From Thermodesulfovibrio sp. (GTDB lineage: Bacteria > Nitrospirota > Thermodesulfovibrionia > Thermodesulfovibrionales > JdFR-85): a stretch of 17,828 nucleotides of DNA. The position numbers and the translations under genes were made by a program. The notes under the pieces are model-generated. The model had not been told where the DNA came from, searched no databases, and worked only from the letters and a program-made list of their open reading frames with translations. The stretch lies in assembly GCA_027016675.1 (NCBI GenBank), contig JALUSH010000011.1, positions 1 through 17,828 on the forward strand, written 5' to 3'. Of this stretch, positions 13,608-17,828 are shown piece by piece. How positions within the stretch are numbered: position 1 is the first letter of the stretch; the number at the start of each line of letters is the position of its first letter.

Positions 13608-14719
13608 TTTATCTGGATAACAATGCAACCACACCTGTAGATCCGGAAGTAAAAGATGCTATAATTGAGGGGCTTGAATCCTTTGGAAACCCTTCAAGTG
13701 TGCATTCCTTTGGCCGGAAGGCACGGGAGCTTATAGAGAGTTCACGTGCAAAGGTGGCAGAGCTTATAAATGCCTCAGATGAGGAGGTGTTTTTTACATC
13801 AGGCGGTACAGAGTCCAATAACATGGCAATCATTGGCTATTGCCTGAACTTCGGAAAGGGACATATAATCTCCACACTTATAGAACATCCATCAGTGTTG
13901 CAACCTCTTTCTTATCTGCAGGAACTTGGATACTCAATAACACTTTTAAAACCCGACTCTGAAGGAATAATCAATACTGAGGATGTAAAAAGGGCATTGA
14001 GGCCTGATACAATCCTGGTAACCATTATGCATGCGAACAATGAGACAGGTGCAATTCAACCTATTGAGGAGATAGGGGAAATTCTCAAGGAACATGATGC
14101 AGTATTTCATACAGATGCGGCTCAGAGTATAGGTAAGATAGATGTTGATGTCAATGCCATGGGGGTGGATCTATTAACTGTGGTCTCACATAAGTTTTAT
14201 GGTCCAAAAGGTATAGGTGCCCTGTTTATAAGAAAGGGCATCAGGTTGAGGCGAATACTCCATGGAGCTGGCCATGAAAGAGGACTGAGGCCTGGTACTG
14301 AGAATACCCCTTTGATTGCAGGTGTTGGAAAGGCAGCAGAGATTGCCCGCAGAGATAAAGATGAGAGAAAGAGACATATAAAAAGCATAACCGAAGCACT
14401 CCTCAAGGAGCTTCAGGAGCTGATTCCAGGAGCAAGGCTGAATGGTTCATACATAAAGAGACTGCCAAACACGCTAAACATGAGATTTTCAGGTATCGAG
14501 GCCCATAAGCTGGTGGAGGCCCTTTCAGGGCATGTGGCTATCTCAGCAGGTTCAGCCTGCCACGAGGGTAAATATACACCCTCTGATGTGCTGATATCAA
14601 TGGGGCTTAGCACTGAAGATGCCCTTTCATCAGTGAGGATATCCACTGGTAAGGATAACACCATGGAAGAGATGAAAGAGGCAGCCCAACTTATTTCTGA
14701 AGCAATAAAAAATCTATGA
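13604..14719 (+). CDS. Cysteine desulfurase (NifS/IscS family)
   Basis: PLP enzyme that takes sulfur from cysteine as a persulfide for Fe-S clusters, tRNA thiolation or other pathways. The 371 residues include YLDNNATTP (3-11), the GGTESNN block (67-73), His95 in IEHPSV, HANNETG (143-149), Asp171 in HTDAAQS, Schiff-base lysine Lys197 in VVSHKFYGPKG, and catalytic Cys319 in SAGSACHEGKYTPS on the long mobile loop of class I enzymes. The loop reads SAGSACHEG rather than the SSGSACTS of housekeeping IscS, so the sulfur acceptor could differ. No iscU, sufE or nifU neighbour is present, and I cannot tell nifS from iscS. Joined to rapZ by an ATGA overlap and last in the lptC operon, convergent with the cysteine synthase gene. 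Confidence 0.92.
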   Translation: MIYLDNNATTPVDPEVKDAIIEGLESFGNPSSVHSFGRKARELIESSRAKVAELINASDEEVFFTSGGTESNNMAIIGYCLNFGKGHIISTLIEHPSVLQPLSYLQELGYSITLLKPDSEGIINTEDVKRALRPDTILVTIMHANNETGAIQPIEEIGEILKEHDAVFHTDAAQSIGKIDVDVNAMGVDLLTVVSHKFYGPKGIGALFIRKGIRLRRILHGAGHERGLRPGTENTPLIAGVGKAAEIARRDKDERKRHIKSITEALLKELQELIPGARLNGSYIKRLPNTLNMRFSGIEAHKLVEALSGHVAISAGSACHEGKYTPSDVLISMGLSTEDALSSVRISTGKDNTMEEMKEAAQLISEAIKNL

Positions 14720-14725
14720 TCCAAT

Positions 14726-14767
14726 ACTCAACGTTAAACACTCAACACTTAACACGTAACACTTCTT
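14726..14767. repeat. Imperfect 14-bp tandem repeat between desulfurase and cysM
   Basis: Three degenerate 14-base units fill the gap between the two convergent genes: ACTCAACGTTAAAC (14726-14739), ACTCAACACTTAAC (14740-14753) and ACGTAACACTTCTT (14754-14767). The third unit runs into the cysM stop codon. No stable stem-loop with a T-tract was found, so termination of either gene is not explained by it. Confidence 0.6.
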
Positions 14768-15674
14768 AGGGCGGGCATTCTGCGCATACAGAGGCAAAGA
14801 GTGCTGTGCTGAGATACCGGTCTCCCCTGTCAGGAAGTATGACTACTATAACCCCTTCTTTGAGTTCCCGCGCCTTTTTTAAAGCCACATGCATTGCAGC
14901 ACCACTACTCATTCCTACAAAAAGCCCTTCCTGGAGGGCGAGTATCCGGGTGGTTTTAAATGCGTCATCATCTTCAACATTATGTTTTTCATCAAGTCTT
15001 GAAGGGTCATAGAGCCCTGGAACTATGGATTCCGTCATATTCTTAAGTCCCTGTATACGGTGCCCCAGCAGTGGTTCAACTGCTATAATCTGTATAGAGT
15101 TGTCGTACTCCTTGAGCCTCTTGCTTGAGCCCATAAGGGTGCCTGTGGTTCCCATACCAGCAACAAAATGTGTTATTTCACCCCGGGTCTGCTCATATAC
15201 CTCCCGACCGGTTGTTTCATAATGGGCCTTTGAATTGGATGGATTGTTGAACTGATCAGGCATAAAATAGGCACCTCTGTTTTCGTCATAAATCCTGTGA
15301 GCAAGCCTGATTGCTCCATCTGTACCCTCCTGTCCAGGGCTCAGAATCAGTTCTGCACCGAAGGCTTCAAGGGTCTTACGCCGTTCAAGGCTTACACACT
15401 CAGGCATTACAAGCTTGACCCTGTAGCCCTTTGCAGCACCCACCATGGCAAGCCCGATACCGGTATTACCGCTTGTTGGTTCAAGAATAGTAAGTCCTTC
15501 TTTAAGCAATCCATGTTCTTCAGCATCCTTTATCATATAGTAGGCAATACGATCCTTTACAGAGCCACCAGGGTTGGCACCCTCAAGCTTTGCAAAGAGC
15601 CGTACCCGAGGATTTGGATTGATCCTCTTGAGCTCCACAAGAGGAGTGTTACCTATACTATCGAGCACACTCAT
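14766..15674 (-). CDS. cysM: Cysteine synthase, CysM-like
   Basis: PLP enzyme of the O-acetylserine/O-phosphoserine sulfhydrylase group that makes cysteine from an activated serine and a sulfur donor. The 302 residues contain GNTPLVEL (8-15), the PLP lysine Lys40 in GGSVKDR, TSGNTG (67-72), GMGTTGT (173-179), SSGAA (256-260) and RGDRYLST (283-290). FNNPSNSKAHYETTG and RGDRYLST resemble CysM (cysteine synthase B) more than CysK, so thiosulfate or a sulfur-carrier protein are possible donors. It ends in a short extension with Cys297-x-x-Cys300-Pro-Pro, whose role is unknown. No Shine-Dalgarno precedes ATG 15674, but a good promoter places the transcript start about four bases upstream, suggesting a leaderless mRNA. 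Convergent with a cysteine desulfurase gene. Confidence 0.9.
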   Translation of the reverse strand: MSVLDSIGNTPLVELKRINPNPRVRLFAKLEGANPGGSVKDRIAYYMIKDAEEHGLLKEGLTILEPTSGNTGIGLAMVGAAKGYRVKLVMPECVSLERRKTLEAFGAELILSPGQEGTDGAIRLAHRIYDENRGAYFMPDQFNNPSNSKAHYETTGREVYEQTRGEITHFVAGMGTTGTLMGSSKRLKEYDNSIQIIAVEPLLGHRIQGLKNMTESIVPGLYDPSRLDEKHNVEDDDAFKTTRILALQEGLFVGMSSGAAMHVALKKARELKEGVIVVILPDRGDRYLSTALFASVCAECPP

Positions 15675-15684
15675 ACAGAGAGAT

Positions 15685-15714
15685 ATTTTAAAGATATGGG
15701 GTGATTTTTTTCAA
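15685..15714 (-). promoter_or_regulatory. Predicted promoter of cysM
   Basis: On the minus strand TTGAAA (15714-15709), 18 bases, TAAAAT (15690-15685); each box matches five of six consensus bases. The start of transcription would be near 15678, four bases before the ATG, leaving no room for a ribosome-binding site. Confidence 0.55.
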
Positions 15715-15847
15715 ATCGCTTATTAAAACAGAAAAAACCAAACATTTTACAAATTCATATATGTACAGAATAAAATAGTTGCAAGGCAGGATAGCTCATA
15801 AAAATAAGTCAATCCACAGGAGCGGCTTTCAACCGAGTCATAATACG

Positions 15848-15902
15848 TAATCAATATTTCCCAGGTATGCTTTTTTCTCCTGACAAAGGGAGGTCTTATA
15901 GG
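15848..15902. repeat. Direct repeat, copy A (downstream of permease gene)
   Basis: A 55-base stretch beginning TAATCAATATTTCCCAGG and ending GGTCTTATAGG is repeated at 17297-17352 in the same orientation with one gap and a handful of mismatches. Copy A ends 19 bases before the permease stop codon. It includes a short potential stem (CTCC/GGAG) after a run of T, in the wrong order for an intrinsic terminator on either strand. It may be a fragment of an insertion sequence end. Confidence 0.75.
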
Positions 15903-15921
15903 AGTTATGCCCTTTGATAAT

Positions 15922-17010
15922 TCAAAACAAAGTACCCGGCTTATACAATAGAAAATATAACCCTATTGATAAAAATAGTGCTATGTAGCCCATTATAAGG
16001 AATTTTGCAGTAAATATGGCCGCATTATTTGTACCTTCGTGTGTAACATATAATTTATAGGCTATCAGATTTGCCAATGAACCAAATAAGCTACCAAAGC
16101 CACCTGCATTTGAACCCCATAACAATGCCTGCCAGTTTGATGTAAATTTTGCGAATAATAGCGTTGCAGGAACATTGCTCATGACTTGGCTTGCCAAGGC
16201 CGAAAATAAAAAAATATGCCCTGAATGGCTTATTTCCGAGGACAGTATAGTCTTTAGATTATCAGCAATACCAAAAAAGAACAAGAAACTGAATAGTAGT
16301 GCATAATCAATACGTAAGGCTTTTCGGTCAAATGCGAGCGAAAAAACAATGACAACAATTCCGGTTAAAACGGGAAGTACACGGAAAACTGTTAGAAGAA
16401 CAATAACAAGCAACACACTATAGAGATATGCCTTTTTGTCGATTTTTTGTACTGTATCTCTCTGCTGTAAATCGTTTTGAATTTTAACAAGAATTGAAGA
16501 AGCAATTAGTAGACCAAGAAAACCTAATGAGAATGGGGCGATTGTTTTTATGAATACATCAGGATGAATGCCGTAAAACCAGTAAATATAAAGGTTCTGG
16601 GGGTTGCCAGCCGGGGTCAATGCGGAACCTGAATTGGCTGCTAATGCCTCCAAAATAACCACAATATCTTTTCTATTTATCTTAAGTGACAACGTAAGCG
16701 GGACAATAACTATTAAGGCAATGTCATTTGTTACCAGCATGGACAAGAAAAATGTTGCCAACACCAACTTTAAAGGTATAACTTTACCTTTTTCTATGCT
16801 TTGGGCGATTTTTAATATCAGCCCACTTTTTTGCAACCCATTAACTGCAACGAACAGTACAAAAAGGATGAACAACACCTCTATTTCATTGATTGAGTAG
16901 ACCGGAAGGTGTTTTGTGTAAAAAGACGTAAGCATTAAGCCAACACCAGAAGCAATTACAAGCCATTCTTTCAGGACAAAATCAATGAAGGTTACTTGAG
17001 CTTTCAACAA
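15922..17010 (-). CDS. ArsB/CitM/SLC13-superfamily anion permease
   Basis: Polytopic inner-membrane transporter of the ion-transporter superfamily; substrate not identifiable (arsenite, citrate, dicarboxylate or sulfate are family options). The 362 residues show about ten hydrophobic segments and the two pseudo-symmetric hairpin motifs: SMLVTNDIALIVIVPL (90-105) with AANSGSALTPAGNPQN (124-139), and SNVPATLL (278-285) with GSNAGGFGSLFGSLANLIA (299-317). Shorter than ArsB (about 430) but with both halves present. The start is TTG at 17010 or TTG at 17007; AAAGGGAG just upstream fits the second better, and an in-frame TGA upstream excludes a longer form. The gene is visibly AT-rich, is bracketed by the 55-bp repeats and adjoins an IS remnant, so it may have arrived by transfer. 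No arsR, arsC or sensor neighbour. Confidence 0.85.
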   Translation of the reverse strand: MLKAQVTFIDFVLKEWLVIASGVGLMLTSFYTKHLPVYSINEIEVLFILFVLFVAVNGLQKSGLILKIAQSIEKGKVIPLKLVLATFFLSMLVTNDIALIVIVPLTLSLKINRKDIVVILEALAANSGSALTPAGNPQNLYIYWFYGIHPDVFIKTIAPFSLGFLGLLIASSILVKIQNDLQQRDTVQKIDKKAYLYSVLLVIVLLTVFRVLPVLTGIVVIVFSLAFDRKALRIDYALLFSFLFFFGIADNLKTILSSEISHSGHIFLFSALASQVMSNVPATLLFAKFTSNWQALLWGSNAGGFGSLFGSLANLIAYKLYVTHEGTNNAAIFTAKFLIMGYIALFLSIGLYFLLYKPGTLF

Positions 17011-17046
17011 TGCTCCCTTTCTTGGATTTCAGGGCTAACATTGAAA

Positions 17047-17074
17047 TTCAGCGGCGGAATCGCCGTCCGCTGAA
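17047..17074. repeat. GC-rich hairpin upstream of the permease
   Basis: TTCAGCGG (17047-17054) pairs perfectly with CCGCTGAA (17067-17074), extended inward by CGG/CCG with one bulged T and a five-base loop AATCG. It stands out in AT-rich surroundings. No T-tract follows on either strand, so it is not an obvious terminator. It lies 37 bases upstream of the permease start and 17 bases before the inverted repeat of the IS remnant, and could belong to either. Confidence 0.65.
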
Positions 17075-17090
17075 GTGGCTTGATACTAAT

Positions 17091-17162
17091 TAAGGCCTCC
17101 TTAAATTATACACCAAAGGTGTATGATGTATTAACCCAAAAAACTCTCAAAAGGAGGCCTTA
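17091..17162 (+). promoter_or_regulatory. Inverted repeat sequestering the transposase ribosome-binding site
   Basis: TAAGGCCTCCTT (17091-17102) is the exact reverse complement of AAGGAGGCCTTA (17151-17162). The right arm contains the AAGGAGG Shine-Dalgarno and the first base of the ATG at 17162. A smaller hairpin, ATACACC-AAA-GGTGTAT (17108-17124), lies inside. RNA reading in from outside would hide the ribosome-binding site, while RNA started inside the loop would not; a possible -10 TATGAT (17122-17127) would start transcription there, though no matching -35 is evident. The pairing is seen directly; the regulatory role is inferred from similar designs in other insertion sequences. Confidence 0.55.
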
Positions 17163-17296
17163 TGAAATTTTACAACAATCAGCACAAATTTTAAATCCAC
17201 TATAAGTGTTTGGTGCAGGATACATATTCTGACGCCACAGGAGAAATCAAGATAGAACTTAAAAGAACCTTAACAGAAACATCAAGGAGATGGATT
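17162..17296 (+). pseudogene. Decayed transposase start, IS110-family-like
   Basis: An ATG with a perfect AAGGAGG opens a frame reading MKFYNNQHKF, then a TAA at 17192. The same frame stays open for another 34 codons (including DATGEIKIELKRTLTETS) before TAA at 17297. MKFYNNQHKF resembles the N-terminus of IS110-family DEDD transposases, which usually continue FYCGIDLHAR; that catalytic segment is absent and the following residues match only loosely. I read it as the decayed 5' end of a transposase whose remaining 300 or so codons have been deleted, with copy B of the direct repeat starting exactly where the frame ends. The family assignment rests on a ten-residue similarity recalled from memory. 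Confidence 0.45.
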
Positions 17297-17352
17297 TAAT
17301 CAATATTTCCCAGGGAGTGCTTTTTCCTCTTGACAAAGGGAGGCCTTATAGG
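17297..17352. repeat. Direct repeat, copy B (downstream of peptidase gene)
   Basis: 56-base partner of copy A (15848-15902), same orientation, starting TAATCAATATTTCCCAGG and ending GGCCTTATAGG. It begins at the stop codon of the decayed transposase frame and ends 11 bases before the peptidase stop codon. The pair brackets about 1.4 kb containing the permease and the IS remnant. Confidence 0.75.
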
Positions 17353-17363
17353 TGTCAGGTGTT

Positions 17364-17828
17364 CTATATTATGCCATTTTCTTTTAGTCGCATAACAAAA
17401 TTGCTCCATAACTGGTTCATAGAAATATTATATGAATCTCCGAAAGCTTTTTTAAAACTTTCACCATGATATATTCCAGTAAGCAGCTTTTGAAAAGATG
17501 TCTCATCATATTCCTTTAAAAATTCAACAAAAAGTGCACTTTGGCGATAAAACATATGTGGCGTCAGCCCATATGAGCTGGCTGTTTTCCTGAAGATAAT
17601 TCCGCCATTTAATTCAGGAGTAAAATATCTTCCATTTAATATATATGCAATTGCCTCATCATCTGTTATATCCCCGGCACCTCCACCACCTGAGACATAT
17701 GTTGCCAATCCTTCCAGAAACCATGATGGTATTTTGACACCAATAAATGTTCCCCCATATTGATTAATCAATAAGTGGGAAAGTTCATGTGCAAGATAGC
17801 CCTTAATTTTATCTGATTCATTCAATAA
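17364..17828 (-). CDS. Metallopeptidase, Peptidase_MA-like gluzincin (partial, N-terminus beyond window)
   Basis: C-terminal part of a zinc peptidase. The visible 150-odd residues hold the zinc motif HELSH (in YLAHELSHLL) and, about 20 residues later, the third ligand glutamate in WFLEGLATYVSG, the HExxH...E layout of gluzincins in the Peptidase_MA-like group. A helical C-terminal part follows (FYRQSALFVEFLKEYD, then FQKLLTGIYHGESFKKAFG). The frame is open to the window edge; the only start-like codon near the edge is a TTG at 17825 with no visible ribosome-binding site, and HExxH only 13 residues from a start would be too early for this fold. So the gene is almost certainly cut by the window. 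Substrate unknown; family members are often secreted or membrane-anchored, but no signal sequence can be seen here. Confidence 0.75.
   Translation of the reverse strand, partial: LLNESDKIKGYLAHELSHLLINQYGGTFIGVKIPSWFLEGLATYVSGGGGAGDITDDEAIAYILNGRYFTPELNGGIIFRKTASSYGLTPHMFYRQSALFVEFLKEYDETSFQKLLTGIYHGESFKKAFGDSYNISMNQLWSNFVMRLKENGII

Larger units (their letters stand above)
17011..17363. other. Gene-free interval with IS debris
   Basis: These 353 bases hold no intact gene. From left to right they contain the permease Shine-Dalgarno, a GC-rich hairpin (17047-17074), a 72-base inverted-repeat structure that overlaps a transposase start (17091-17162), a 45-codon decayed reading frame (17162-17296), and copy B of the direct repeat (17297-17352). 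The arrangement is best explained as the remains of an insertion sequence. Confidence 0.6.

Noticed and set aside
13604..14719. A toxin-antitoxin, defence or DNA-modification role for the cysteine desulfurase (DndA-like)
   Set aside because: No dnd or other defence genes are adjacent; the gene is the tail of a housekeeping operon.
15715..15847. Small RNA or tRNA-like element upstream of cysM
   Set aside because: A weak CGG/CCG pairing exists near 15823-15835, but no cloverleaf, conserved T-loop or terminator could be found.
15848..15902. Intrinsic terminator for the permease or cysM
   Set aside because: The short CTCC/GGAG stem is preceded, not followed, by the T-run on the plus strand, and is followed by A-run on the minus strand, so neither reading has stem then T-tract.

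Overview
The window reads as an ordinary chromosomal stretch of a diderm, LPS-making bacterium, followed by a small recombined tail. Diderm because a complete inner-membrane/periplasmic lipopolysaccharide export set (lptC, lptA, lptB) is present, joined to rpoN, hpf and rapZ. The moderate-to-low GC, the gene style (type-3 malate dehydrogenase, long HPF, CysM-like synthase) and the gene order suggest Nitrospirota (Thermodesulfovibrio-like) or a deltaproteobacterial relative. This placement is an inference from protein style, not a demonstrated assignment.

Layout. (1) 28-3768, minus strand: one tight operon icd > CNNM/CorC-type CBS protein > mdh > ndk, i.e. two TCA-cycle dehydrogenases with a nucleotide kinase and a membrane CBS protein inserted between them. 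(2) 3769-3924: divergent promoter region whose two predicted -35 boxes overlap. (3) 3925-8012, plus strand: rpiB > glyA > nrdR > a PriA-family gene, with overlapping or closely spaced ends. (4) 7974-8927, minus strand: ribF, whose 3' end overlaps that of the PriA-like gene. (5) 9024-14719, plus strand: lptC > lptA > lptB > rpoN > hpf > rapZ > cysteine desulfurase, almost all overlapping or nearly abutting, so very probably one operon. (6) 14766-15674, minus strand: a CysM-like cysteine synthase convergent with the desulfurase. (7) 15848-17828: an accessory tail with an AT-rich ArsB/SLC13-type permease starting at TTG, a decayed IS (IS110-like transposase start), an inverted repeat over the transposase ribosome-binding site, two copies of a 55-56 bp direct repeat bracketing the permease and IS remnant, and the C-terminal part of a gluzincin metallopeptidase cut by the window edge.

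The most notable observation is the PriA-family protein at 6144-8012. It keeps the PriA scaffold and all eight zinc-binding cysteines, but every ATPase/helicase motif (Walker A, DEEH, the motif V region and the QVAGRAGR region) has been replaced. It looks like a replication-restart protein that cannot burn ATP. The second pattern is translational. Genes inside operons mostly have clear Shine-Dalgarno sequences, whereas nrdR, lptC and cysM have none and sit within a few bases of the start predicted from their -10 box, so they may be leaderless mRNAs. I saw no CRISPR array, tRNA, rRNA, toxin-antitoxin pair, phage gene or convincing intrinsic terminator.
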